Source: Amycolatopsis albispora (GTDB taxonomy: Bacteria; Actinomycetota; Actinomycetes; Mycobacteriales; Pseudonocardiaceae). From it: a stretch of DNA of 64,000 bases. The translations under genes and the position numbers were made by a program. This document shows positions 40,755 to 49,491 of this stretch, one piece after another. The notes below the pieces were generated by a model. The model did not search any database. It saw nothing but the letters and a program-made list of their open reading frames with translations, and was not told the DNA's origin. Numbering within the stretch: the first letter of the stretch is position 1; each line of letters opens with the position of its first letter. The DNA lies in the NCBI RefSeq assembly GCF_003312875.1, contig NZ_CP015163.1:7626001-7690000 (forward strand). Direction: 5' to 3'.

Positions 40755-40761
40755 ACAGAGA

Positions 40762-41073
40762 TCACCAGAGGCCACCCTCCGGCTCCTCCTGTTGCCAGCG
40801 ATACACCCGCAGATCCACCTTCTGCCCGTCGGCCAGCACGCCCTCCGCCCGCAGCCTGGCCAGCTGCTCCTGCGCCAGGTGCGGCGCCGGCGTGCCGTTC
40901 GCCCGCAGGATCCGGTGCCACGGCAGGTCGCTGCCGTCCTCGGCGAGGATCGCGCCGACCAGGCGCGGTGACGGCGCACCGGCCAGGTTCGCGATGTCGC
41001 CGTAGGTGGCGACCTTGCCGGGCGGCACGTCACCGATCACCGCCCGCACCCGTTCGTGCAGTTCTTCGTCCAT
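40762..41073 (-). CDS. Alkyltransferase-like protein (MGMT family, no active Cys)
   Basis: 103 residues from ATG 41073. MGMT C-terminal fold: VPPGKVATYGDIANLAGAPS, RLVGAILAE and LPWHRILRANG. The last motif is PCHR in repair alkyltransferases; here Trp52 replaces the acceptor Cys, which defines the ATL class. ATL proteins bind O6-alkylguanine and hand it to nucleotide excision repair. An ATL/MGMT-like gene also sits beside adnAB in mycobacteria (Rv3204), so the context is conserved. The start at 41223 would overlap the divergent adnA and is rejected. Confidence 0.9.
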   Translation of the reverse strand: MDEELHERVRAVIGDVPPGKVATYGDIANLAGAPSPRLVGAILAEDGSDLPWHRILRANGTPAPHLAQEQLARLRAEGVLADGQKVDLRVYRWQQEEPEGGLW

Positions 41074-41141
41074 GCGCACAGCTAACCGGACGACACCGAC
41101 AGTTCTCACCGGGTGCCGCTGCACGGTCCCGATCACCTCCC

Positions 41142-44100
41142 ATGGTGCAATCGGGTGTGGCAAGCAGGACGAAGCACCGGGTGAGCGCGCGACTGGTGCG
41201 CCGCCCGGTCGTGCCGTTGCCACCCCGCCAGTGGGGCCCCGAGGCCCGGCGCGTGCTCGACGGCCCGGTCGGCTTCGCGCGGGTGCTGGGCGGGCCGGGC
41301 ACCGGCAAGACCACGCTGCTCGCCGAAGCCGTCACGCGCCGGATCCGCGACCAGGGCGTGGATCCTGAGCGGATCCTGGTGCTCACCACCTCCCGTCGCG
41401 CGGCCGAAGCGCTGCGTGCCGACATCACGCGGCTGCTCAACGACGGCGACCCCGAAGTCCCGCGCACCATTCGCGAGCCGATCGTGCGCACCGTGCACTC
41501 CTACGCCTACGCGGTGCTGCGCCTGCAGGCCCGGATGCGCGAAGAACCCGCGCCCCGCCTGCTCTCCAGCGCCGAGCAGGACGTGATGGTGCGCGAGCTG
41601 CTGGCGGGCGACCTGGAAATGGGGGCCTTCGACTGGCCGGTCGAGCTGCGCCCGGCGCTGACCGTGCCCGGGTTCGCCGAGGAACTGCGCGACCTGCTGC
41701 TGCGGGCGGCCGAACGCGGGCTCGGCCCGGAGGACCTGATCAAGCTCGGCGAGGAGAAGGGCCGCGAGCAGTGGGTGGCCGCGGGTACCTTCTGGCGGCA
41801 GTACGAGGAGGTCAGCGCGCTGCAGGGCGCCGGGGGCAACGCGCTCGCGCTGCCCGGCGCCACCGCCTACGACGCGGCCGAGCTGGTCATCTCGGCGCTG
41901 GTCGCGTTGAACGCCGAGCCGGAGCTGATGCTGCGTGAGCAGGCACGCGTGCGGCACCTGTTCGTCGACGACGCGCAGCACCTCGACCCGCTGCAGTTCC
42001 GGCTGCTGCGTCACCTCGGCTCCGGTGCCGAGGACTACGTGCTCACCGGCGACCCGGACCAGTCGATCTTCTCCTTCCGCGGGGCCGATCCCACGCTGCT
42101 GGAGCAGGCCGACCGCCGGGGCGACCGGACCATCCGGCTGACCACCAGCCACCGGCTCGCGCCCGCGCTCGCGGCCGCGGTGAACCGGCTGGTCAGGCAC
42201 CTGCCGGGGCCGAAGCGGGTGCCGCTGGAACCCGCGGACGGCGAGCACGAGGGCACGGTCAAGATCCGCTTGCTGTCCACCCCGGCGGCCGAGGGCGCGT
42301 GGATGGCCGACCAGCTGCGCCGCGCGCACCTGATGGACGAGGTGCCGTGGTCGGAGATGGCGGTGCTGGTGCGGTCGCCGTCGCGGACCTTCCCGGTGCT
42401 GATCCGCGCGCTGCGGGCGGCCGGGGTGCCGATCGCCGCCGCGGCGGAGGAACTGCCGCTGGCCAAGCAGCCCGCCGTCCGTCCGCTGCTGGCCGCGCTG
42501 CGGGCCGCCGACGATCCGTCCACTGTGGACGCCGACGTGGCGGAAATGCTGCTGGCCTCGCCGCTCGGCGGGGCCGACCCGCTGGCGCTGCGGCGGTTGC
42601 GGCGTGGTCTGCGGCGGCTGGAGCTGTCCGCCGGCGGCGAGCGGTCCAGCGACGAGCTGCTGGTGGAAGCGTTGCTGGACAACGATCCGCTGACCATGCT
42701 CGCCGACGCGGAGGCCGGTCCGGTGCGCCGGGTGGCCGGGTTGATCGCCACCGCGCGGGAGTCGATAGCGCAGCACCGCAACGTGGAGAACGTGCTGTGG
42801 GACCTCTGGCAGGCCAGTGATCTCGAAGCCCGGCTGCTGCGGTTCGCCGATCGTGGTGGCTCGCTGGGCGCGCAGGCCGACCGCGACCTGGACTCGGTGG
42901 TGGCGTTGTTCCACGCGGCCGGTCGCTATGTCGACAGGCTGCCGCACTCCACGGTGACCGCGTTCGCCGACTACCTGACCTCGCAGCAGATCGCCGGGGA
43001 CAGCCTGGCCCCGAAGGCCGCGCGCAAGGAAGGGGTCACCCTGCTCACCGCGCACGGCGCCGCCGGTCGCGAGTGGACGGTGGTCGCGGTGGTCGGCGCG
43101 CAGGAGGGCAGCTGGCCGGACCTGCGGCTGCGGGGTTCGCTGCTGGGCGTGGAACGGCTGGTCGACCTGCTGTCCGGAGTGGATGGTGAGCAGGTGTCGG
43201 CGACCGCGCCGCTGCTGGCCGAGGAACGCCGCCTGTTCTACCTGGCCGCCAGCCGGGCCCGCCGGACGCTGCTGGTCAGCGCGGTGCGCGGGGAGGACGA
43301 GCAGCCCTCGCGCTTTGTCGACGAATTGGACGAGTCCGCGCCGGACGAGTCGGCCGCCGACCCGCGGCTGAAGACCGGCGGGCGTTCGCTGGTGCTTTCC
43401 GAGCTGGTCGGCGAGCTGCGCCGGGTGGTCTGCGACGCCGAAGCGGAGACGGAACGCCGGCAGCTCGCGGCACGTCAGCTGGCCAAGCTGGCGCAGGCCG
43501 GGGTGCCCGGCGCGCACCCGGCCACCTGGTACGGCGTGCCCCAGCCGTCCACCGAGGTCGCCTTGTTCAGCCCCGGCCAGCTGGTCAGCGTTTCTCCGTC
43601 CACTGTGGACGTGCTGGCCCGCTGCCCGTTGCGCTGGCTGCTGGAACGGCACGGTGGGGACGATCCCGCGCAGCTGGCCGCGGTCACCGGCACCCTGGTG
43701 CACGCGCTGGCGCAGGCCGCCGCCGAGGGCACCGGCGACGCGGAGCTGCGGGCCGCGCTGGACGAGGCGTGGACCAGGGTCGACGCCGGCGCGCCGTGGT
43801 TCTCCCGTCGTGAGCGACGCCGCGTGGAACAGATGCTGGAGAACTTCATGGCCTGGCTGCGGAACAGCCGCGCCGAGCTGACCAGCGCGGGAAATGAGAA
43901 GGACGTGCAGGTGGTGCTGCCGCCGGAGCACGGCGATGGCGAGGACGAGCTGCTCGTGCGGTTGCGCGGCCGGGTCGACCGGCTGGAGCTGGACGCGCAA
44001 GGCCGCCCGGTGATCGTGGACATCAAAACCGGCAAGACCCCGGTCACCGCCACCGATGCCGAGCAGCACCCGCAGCTCGCGGCCTACCAGCTGGCCGTGC

Positions 44101-44372
44101 TGCTGGGCGCGTTCGGGGAACACGGCACCGAACCGGGCGGCGCGAAGCTGGTTTACGTGGCCAAGGCGAACAAAAAAACCGGGGCCACCGAACGGCAGCA
44201 GGCCCCGCTCGACGAGGAAACCGGGCCCACCTGGCTGGACCTGGTGCGCCGCGCGGCCGGATCCGCGGCGGGGCCCGGCTTCGAGGCGCGGGAGAACGCG
44301 GACTGCCCGCGGTGCCCGGCCCGCGGCTCGTGCCCAGTGCGGCCAGAAGGACGGCAGGTGACCGGCCCGTGA
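41142..44372 (+). CDS. adnA: AdnA: helicase-nuclease subunit
   Basis: 1076 residues from ATG 41142 (GTG 41145 or 41157 possible). UvrD-like motor: Walker A GGPGTGKTT (about 50-58), HLFVDDAQHLDP as motif II, TGDPDQSIFSFRGADP and VTLLTAHGAAGREWTVVAVV. C-terminal AddB-like nuclease has GRVDRLELDAQGRPVIVDIK with the DxK pair, and four Cys (CPLRWLL, CPRCPARGSCP) able to hold an Fe-S cluster. AdnAB resects double-strand DNA ends in actinobacteria in place of RecBCD. Overlaps adnB as GTGA. Two GTCCACTGTGGAC sites lie inside. Confidence 0.93.
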   Translation: MVQSGVASRTKHRVSARLVRRPVVPLPPRQWGPEARRVLDGPVGFARVLGGPGTGKTTLLAEAVTRRIRDQGVDPERILVLTTSRRAAEALRADITRLLNDGDPEVPRTIREPIVRTVHSYAYAVLRLQARMREEPAPRLLSSAEQDVMVRELLAGDLEMGAFDWPVELRPALTVPGFAEELRDLLLRAAERGLGPEDLIKLGEEKGREQWVAAGTFWRQYEEVSALQGAGGNALALPGATAYDAAELVISALVALNAEPELMLREQARVRHLFVDDAQHLDPLQFRLLRHLGSGAEDYVLTGDPDQSIFSFRGADPTLLEQADRRGDRTIRLTTSHRLAPALAAAVNRLVRHLPGPKRVPLEPADGEHEGTVKIRLLSTPAAEGAWMADQLRRAHLMDEVPWSEMAVLVRSPSRTFPVLIRALRAAGVPIAAAAEELPLAKQPAVRPLLAALRAADDPSTVDADVAEMLLASPLGGADPLALRRLRRGLRRLELSAGGERSSDELLVEALLDNDPLTMLADAEAGPVRRVAGLIATARESIAQHRNVENVLWDLWQASDLEARLLRFADRGGSLGAQADRDLDSVVALFHAAGRYVDRLPHSTVTAFADYLTSQQIAGDSLAPKAARKEGVTLLTAHGAAGREWTVVAVVGAQEGSWPDLRLRGSLLGVERLVDLLSGVDGEQVSATAPLLAEERRLFYLAASRARRTLLVSAVRGEDEQPSRFVDELDESAPDESAADPRLKTGGRSLVLSELVGELRRVVCDAEAETERRQLAARQLAKLAQAGVPGAHPATWYGVPQPSTEVALFSPGQLVSVSPSTVDVLARCPLRWLLERHGGDDPAQLAAVTGTLVHALAQAAAEGTGDAELRAALDEAWTRVDAGAPWFSRRERRRVEQMLENFMAWLRNSRAELTSAGNEKDVQVVLPPEHGDGEDELLVRLRGRVDRLELDAQGRPVIVDIKTGKTPVTATDAEQHPQLAAYQLAVLLGAFGEHGTEPGGAKLVYVAKANKKTGATERQQAPLDEETGPTWLDLVRRAAGSAAGPGFEARENADCPRCPARGSCPVRPEGRQVTGP
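42518..42530 (+). repeat. GTCCACTGTGGAC palindrome
   Basis: Inside adnA, read as P-S-T-V-D-A with codons TCC ACT GTG GAC. Confidence 0.85.
43598..43610 (+). repeat. GTCCACTGTGGAC palindrome
   Basis: Second copy inside adnA, read as P-S-T-V-D-V, again TCC ACT GTG GAC. Confidence 0.85.
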
Positions 44373-47300
44373 CCGCGGTGGAGCACCGGCTGGTCACCCC
44401 GGCCGACGTCGCCGAAGCACTCGGCCTGCACCCGCCGACGCCCGAGCAGGCGGCGGTGATCGCGGCCCCCACCGAGCCGTCGCTGGTGGTGGCCGGCGCG
44501 GGCGCCGGTAAAACCGAGACCATGGCCGCGCGAGTGGTTTGGTTGGTGGCCAACGGTTTTGTCACCCCGGAGCAGGTGCTCGGCCTGACCTTCACGCGCA
44601 AGGCGGCACGTCAGCTCGGTGAGCGCGTGCGCGCGCGGCTGCGGCGGCTGGCCGGTTCCGGGTTGCTGGACCGGGTCGATCCCAGCGGCGGCCGCCGGGC
44701 CGCGGTGATGGCCGGTGAGCCGACCGTGCTCACCTATCACGCGTACGCCGGTCGCCTGCTGGCCGAGCACGGGCTGCGGCTGCCGGTCCGGCCGGGCGCG
44801 CGGCTGCTGTCGGAGACCGCGTCGTGGCAGCTCGCGCACCGCGTGGTCGCGCACTGGGACCCCGACCTCGACACCGACAAGGTGCCGCCGACGATCACCG
44901 CGCACGTGCTCGGCCTGGCCGGGGAACTCGGCGAGCACCTGGTGTCCACCGAGAAGCTCGCCGAGTACACCGCGTGGCTGTGCGAGCTGATCGAGAACGC
45001 GCCGAAGGCCAAGGGGCAGCGGGACGGACTGCCGGTCAAGCTGCAGGAGATCGTGGCCGCGCAACGGTTCCGGCTCGCGCTGCTGCCGCTGGTGCAGGCC
45101 TACCACGACCGCAAGCTGGCCGAGGGCGCGCTCGACTTCGCCGACCAGATGTCGCTGGCGGCCGGGCTGGTCACCGACCACGAGGAGGTGGTGATCGGCG
45201 AGCGCGAGCGCTACCGCGCGGTACTGCTCGACGAGTACCAGGACACCGGGCACGCGCAACGGGTGCTGCTGCGCGGGTTGTTCGGCATGGGCGAGCGCCC
45301 GTCGATGCCGGTGACCGCGGTCGGTGACCCCGCGCAGGCCATCTACGGCTGGCGCGGGGCGAGCGCGGCGAACCTGCCGCGGTTCACCACGGACTTCCCG
45401 TGGGCCACCGAAGACGGGCTGCGGCCCGCCGACGAATACGGCCTGCTGACCAGCTTCCGCAACCCGCCCGAGGTGCTGGTGCTGGCCAACGCGATCGTGG
45501 AACCGTTGCGCGCCAAGGGGCTCGGTGTCAAGCAGCTGCGCGCGCGGGTTGGCGCGCACCCGGCGGACGTGTCGGTGGCGCTGCTGCCGGACATCCGCGT
45601 CGAACGCGAGTGGGTGGCCGAACGCTTGGCGGAGCGGTGGTTCACCGCCATCGAGGCCACCGGGGAGCCGCCGACGGCCGCGGTGCTGGTGCGCCGCCGG
45701 GCCGACATGGCGCCGATCGCCGCCGAGCTGCGGGCGCGCGGCCTGCCGGTGGAAGTGGTCGGCCTCGGCGGGCTGCTGGAGGAACCCGAGGTCGCCGACC
45801 TGGTCAGCACGCTGCGGGTGCTGGCCGATCCGCTGGCGGGCACGGCGGCCGCGCGGTTGCTCACCGGGGCGCGGTGGCGGCTGGGCGCGGCGGACGTGAA
45901 GGCGTTGTGGAGCCGGGCGGTCGAGCTGTCCGCGGACCCCGAAGAACCACGGGACACCGAGCCGACGCTGGTTCCCGAACGCTCGGAGCACACCGGCCTG
46001 GTCGACGCGATCGACGACCCCGGTGACCCGGAAAGGTATTCGCGCGAGGGCTTCCGCCGCATCCAGCGGCTCGGCGCGGAACTGGCCGCGCTGCGCCGCA
46101 GGCTGGACCAGTCGCTGCCGGAGCTGGTGTCCGATGTGGAGCGGACCATGCTGCTCGACGTGGAGGCGCTGGCCCGGCCGAACGCCGCCGGCCGGGCGCA
46201 CCTGGACGCCTTCGCCGACGTGGTCACCGAATTCGCCGAGACCTCGCCGACCGCCACGCTGATGTCCTTTTTGGACTACCTGGCCACCGCCGAGCACGCC
46301 GAGGACGGGCTGAGCCCCGGTGAGGTCGAGGTGGTGCCGGACCGCGTGCAGGTGCTCACCGTGCACGCGGCGAAGGGGCTGGAGTGGCAGTACGTGGCCG
46401 TTCCGCACCTGGTCAGCGACGTGTTCCCGAGCCGGCGGCGGTCGTCGTCCTGGCTGCGCACGGTCACCGCACTGCCGGCGAAGTTCCGCGGTGACGAGCA
46501 GGACCTGCCGAAACTGCGGTTGTCCGGCGGCGAGAACCGCAAGGAAGTGCTCGAAGAACTCGAACTGCACGAGGCGAACTTCGCCGATCGTGAGGCCGAC
46601 GAGGAGCGGCGGCTCTGCTACGTGGCGCTGACCCGGTCCGAGCACGGGCTGCTGGTTTCCGGGCACTGGTGGAACGAAAGCAGCGCGAAGCCGAAGGGGC
46701 CGTCGACCTTTCTCACCGAGATCCGTGAAGTGATCGTCGAGTACGGCGCCGACGACGTCGGCGTGCTCGAGCAGTGGGCCGACCCGCCGGACAACGAGGA
46801 CGAGAACCCGCTGACCACCTCGACGCGCACCGCGGTGTGGCCGGTGGATCCCTTGGGCGGGCGGCGATCCGCCGTCACCGAGGGCGTGGAGCTGGTGCTC
46901 GACGAGCTGGCCGTGCTGAACCGCCGCGACCCGGACGAGCCGGATCCGGACGAGGGCCACGAGGACCCGGACGGCTGGATCGCCGACACCGAGGTGCTGC
47001 TCGCCGAGCGCGCGAAGGCGGCGAGCCGGACCGAGGACATCGTGCTGCCCGACCACCTGTCGGTGAGCCAGCTGGTCGAACTGGCCGCCGACCCGGAGTC
47101 GCTGGCGGGCAAGCTCCGGCGCCCGCTGCCCGCGCCCCCGAACAGCTTCGCCCGCCGCGGGACCGCGTTCCACGCCTGGCTGGAGCAGCGGTTCAGCGGC
47201 GACCGGCTGCTCGACTTCGAGGACCTGCCCGGCGCGGCCGACGACGAGGCCGTCGGCGACGGTGAGCTGGAACTGCTGCAACGCGCCTTCGAGCGCAGCG

Positions 47301-47641
47301 AATGGGCCGGCCGCACCCCGCACGACGTGGAGGTCCCGTTCTCCGCCGAGGTGGACGGCATCAACCTGCGCGGGCGGATGGACGCGGTGTTCGCCGACGA
47401 CGACGGCGGCTGGACGGTGCTGGACTGGAAGACCGGCGGCGTGCCGGGGCCGGACCGGATGCCCGCGCTGTCGGTGCAGCTGGCCGCGTACCGGCTGGCC
47501 TGGTCGGTGCTGGCCGGGGTGCCGCTGGAGAAGGTGCGCGCGGCGTTCCACTACGTCCGCGACGGGCGCACGGTCAACCCCGTCGACCTGCTGGATTTCG
47601 ACGGGCTGCGCGAACTGCTGCGGTCGGTACCGGAGGAATGA
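44369..47641 (+). CDS. adnB: AdnB: helicase-nuclease subunit
   Basis: 1090 residues from GTG 44369. UvrD-type motor: LVVAGAGAGKTETMAARVVW (Walker A about 42-49), GLTFTRKAARQLGERV, VLLDEYQDTGHAQRVLL (motif II), GDPAQAIYGWRGA and LTVHAAKGLEWQYVAV. C-terminal RecB-like nuclease: GRMDAVFADDDGGWTVLDWK. No cysteine cluster is visible, in contrast to AdnA. As the dominant motor it translocates along single-stranded DNA during end resection. It overlaps adnA by 4 bases. Confidence 0.93.
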   Translation: MTAVEHRLVTPADVAEALGLHPPTPEQAAVIAAPTEPSLVVAGAGAGKTETMAARVVWLVANGFVTPEQVLGLTFTRKAARQLGERVRARLRRLAGSGLLDRVDPSGGRRAAVMAGEPTVLTYHAYAGRLLAEHGLRLPVRPGARLLSETASWQLAHRVVAHWDPDLDTDKVPPTITAHVLGLAGELGEHLVSTEKLAEYTAWLCELIENAPKAKGQRDGLPVKLQEIVAAQRFRLALLPLVQAYHDRKLAEGALDFADQMSLAAGLVTDHEEVVIGERERYRAVLLDEYQDTGHAQRVLLRGLFGMGERPSMPVTAVGDPAQAIYGWRGASAANLPRFTTDFPWATEDGLRPADEYGLLTSFRNPPEVLVLANAIVEPLRAKGLGVKQLRARVGAHPADVSVALLPDIRVEREWVAERLAERWFTAIEATGEPPTAAVLVRRRADMAPIAAELRARGLPVEVVGLGGLLEEPEVADLVSTLRVLADPLAGTAAARLLTGARWRLGAADVKALWSRAVELSADPEEPRDTEPTLVPERSEHTGLVDAIDDPGDPERYSREGFRRIQRLGAELAALRRRLDQSLPELVSDVERTMLLDVEALARPNAAGRAHLDAFADVVTEFAETSPTATLMSFLDYLATAEHAEDGLSPGEVEVVPDRVQVLTVHAAKGLEWQYVAVPHLVSDVFPSRRRSSSWLRTVTALPAKFRGDEQDLPKLRLSGGENRKEVLEELELHEANFADREADEERRLCYVALTRSEHGLLVSGHWWNESSAKPKGPSTFLTEIREVIVEYGADDVGVLEQWADPPDNEDENPLTTSTRTAVWPVDPLGGRRSAVTEGVELVLDELAVLNRRDPDEPDPDEGHEDPDGWIADTEVLLAERAKAASRTEDIVLPDHLSVSQLVELAADPESLAGKLRRPLPAPPNSFARRGTAFHAWLEQRFSGDRLLDFEDLPGAADDEAVGDGELELLQRAFERSEWAGRTPHDVEVPFSAEVDGINLRGRMDAVFADDDGGWTVLDWKTGGVPGPDRMPALSVQLAAYRLAWSVLAGVPLEKVRAAFHYVRDGRTVNPVDLLDFDGLRELLRSVPEE

Positions 47642-47705
47642 GGGTGGTGGCGCCTCACCTCGGCTACGCTCGCCGCGTGATCCACGCACGCCTCGGGGAG
47701 CAGGC

Positions 47706-48794
47706 ATGATCAAGGGCATCAAGCGCATCCCGCTCCCGCTCGGAGACCGGTTGCACGACCAGCCAGACCACGAGCTGGTCGGCGTGATCAAGATGCCGGA
47801 GACCACGGTCAGCCCGCTGCGGGCCATCGTGAAACGGGTGATCGGGGCGGGGCTGGCGCTGCTGGCCACCGTGCTGATCGTGTACCTGGACCGCGACGGC
47901 TACCGCGACGCCAACGGTGACGGGCTGACCTTCCTGGACGCCGTGTACTACGCCACCGTTTCGCTGTCGACCACCGGTTATGGTGACATCGCGCCGGCCA
48001 CGCCGTCGGCCAGGTTCATCAACGTCGTGATCATCACCCCGCTGCGGGTGCTGTTCCTGATCGTGCTGGTCGGCACGACGCTCGAGGTGCTCACCGAACG
48101 GTCGCGCCAGGCGTTCAAGATCCAGAAGTGGAGGCACAAGGTGCGAGACCACGTGGTGGTCGTCGGGTTCGGGACCAAGGGCCGGGCGGTGGTGAAGACC
48201 CTGCTCGGCGACGAGAACATCGAGCCGAGCCAGATCGTCGTGGTGGACACCGACCAGCTCGCGCTGGACGCGGCCGGGGTGCTCGGCCTGGTCACCGTGC
48301 ACGGCTCGGCCACCCGGTCGGACGTGCTGCGGGTCGCCGGGGTGCAGCGGGCGCGGGCGGTGGTGGTCGCGGCGAACCGCGACGACTCGGCCGTGCTGGT
48401 CACGCTGACCGCGCGGGAGCTGGCGCCCAAGGCGCACATCGTGGCGTCGGTGCGCGAGGCGGAGAACGTGCACCTGCTCAAGCAGTCCGGCGCGAACCAG
48501 GTGGTGATCTCCAGCGAGACGGCCGGGCGGCTGCTCGGCATGGCCACCTCGACGCCGCTGGTGGTGGACATGGTGGAGGACCTGCTCACGCCGGAGTCGG
48601 GGCTGGCGATCGCCGAGCGGCCGGTGGAGCCCTCGGAGGAGGGCGGCTCGCCTCGGCACCTGCCGGACATCGTGCTCGGCCTGGTGCGGGACGGGCAGCT
48701 GTACCGGGTGGACGCGCCGGAAGCGGACGCCATCGAACCGGGGGACCGGCTGCTCTACGTCCGGAAGGTCACCCCCGCGGAGCAGTCCAGCTAA
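47706..48794 (+). CDS. Two-helix K+ channel with RCK domain
   Basis: 362 residues from ATG 47706. TM1 is at about 43-62 (KRVIGAGLALLATVLIVYLD), the pore loop FLDAVYYATVSLSTTGYGDI carries the TTGYGD selectivity filter (about 88-94), TM2 is VVIITPLRVLFLIVLVGTTL. The RCK/TrkA-N domain starts with VVVVGFGTKGRAVVKTLLGD and a TrkA-C part ends the chain. MthK-like gating by NAD(H) or ions is the family expectation. In M. tuberculosis the equivalent (Rv3200c) also follows adnAB. A 55-bp palindrome begins 5 bases after the stop. Confidence 0.92.
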   Translation: MIKGIKRIPLPLGDRLHDQPDHELVGVIKMPETTVSPLRAIVKRVIGAGLALLATVLIVYLDRDGYRDANGDGLTFLDAVYYATVSLSTTGYGDIAPATPSARFINVVIITPLRVLFLIVLVGTTLEVLTERSRQAFKIQKWRHKVRDHVVVVGFGTKGRAVVKTLLGDENIEPSQIVVVDTDQLALDAAGVLGLVTVHGSATRSDVLRVAGVQRARAVVVAANRDDSAVLVTLTARELAPKAHIVASVREAENVHLLKQSGANQVVISSETAGRLLGMATSTPLVVDMVEDLLTPESGLAIAERPVEPSEEGGSPRHLPDIVLGLVRDGQLYRVDAPEADAIEPGDRLLYVRKVTPAEQSS

Positions 48795-48799
48795 GCCGA

Positions 48800-48854
48800 T
48801 GTCACGAATGTGGCTTTCGAGACGTTCTGCGTCTCGAAAGCCACATTCGTGACA
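48800..48854. repeat. 55-bp palindrome, copy 4
   Basis: Arms 48800-48824 and 48830-48854 are perfect complements around loop TTCTG. It lies between two rightward genes. Confidence 0.95.
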
Positions 48855-48973
48855 CTCGCTCGGGTGGTGACTCGGTGGCCGCTCGGCTGAGCGGCCCCGG
48901 GGTCGGTTGCGGATGATCTTGGTCCGGTCGGGCTAGCTGGGTTTCGTTACCGGGATCTGGAACGATTGCCGGT

Positions 48974-49441
48974 GTGATCGGGCAGTCGGGGTCTTCACCG
49001 GGGCGCGTTGCTTCGCGCTGGCGTGAGGTCGCCGTCGCGGCGGTCACCGGGGTGCTGGTGGTGCTGGCCGTCTGGCTGGTGCCGGGCGTGCTCGGCGTCA
49101 GCGGCGGCACCGAGGCAACCGTGGTCCGCGCGACCGTGACCAAACCCCTGCCGTGCACCAACACCGGGGCCCGCGAGGGCGTCCGCGTGGAGATCGACGG
49201 GCAGCGCCGCGACGCCACGCTCAGCGCCTGCGGGCACAACGAAGGCGAGCAGTTCGACGTGGCCCTCCCCGCCGACGTCGGGCCGGGGCCGCTGGAGGTC
49301 CGGATCGCCCCGCCCGCCCGAGGCGACAGCGCCCTCATGCGACCGGTCGCGCTCGGCCTGCTGTCACTGAGCTGCCTCGCGGGCGGCGGTTACGCCTGGC
49401 TCGTGGTCCGCGGCCCGCGACGGCGTCCCGTGCTCATCTGA
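48974..49441 (+). CDS. Two-helix membrane protein, unknown function
   Basis: 155 residues from GTG 48974. One helix near the N-terminus (VAVAAVTGVLVVLAVWLVPG) and one near the C-terminus (PVALGLLSLSCLAGGGYAWL) flank an external domain of about 85 residues with two Cys (KPLPCTNTG and LSACGHNEG) that could form a disulfide. The short cytoplasmic tail is basic (RGPRRRPVLI). I do not recognise the family; it stands alone between palindrome copy 4 and a convergent peptidase gene. Confidence 0.72.
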   Translation: MIGQSGSSPGRVASRWREVAVAAVTGVLVVLAVWLVPGVLGVSGGTEATVVRATVTKPLPCTNTGAREGVRVEIDGQRRDATLSACGHNEGEQFDVALPADVGPGPLEVRIAPPARGDSALMRPVALGLLSLSCLAGGGYAWLVVRGPRRRPVLI

Positions 49442-49491
49442 CCCCGTTCGTGGCTGGCCGTCGAGAACCGCGCGAAGCGGTGAGCGCCCGG

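Noticed and set aside
41074..41141. LexA/SOS box between the ATL gene and adnA
   Set aside because: No sequence close to the actinobacterial TCGAAC-N4-GTTCGA pattern is found there.
41133..47869. Very long minus-strand frames opposite adnA and adnB (996 and 1238 codons)
   Set aside because: They are artefacts of GC-rich codon use on the real genes. Their translations are low-complexity (R, Q, G, H rich) and the plus-strand frames carry full helicase and nuclease motifs.
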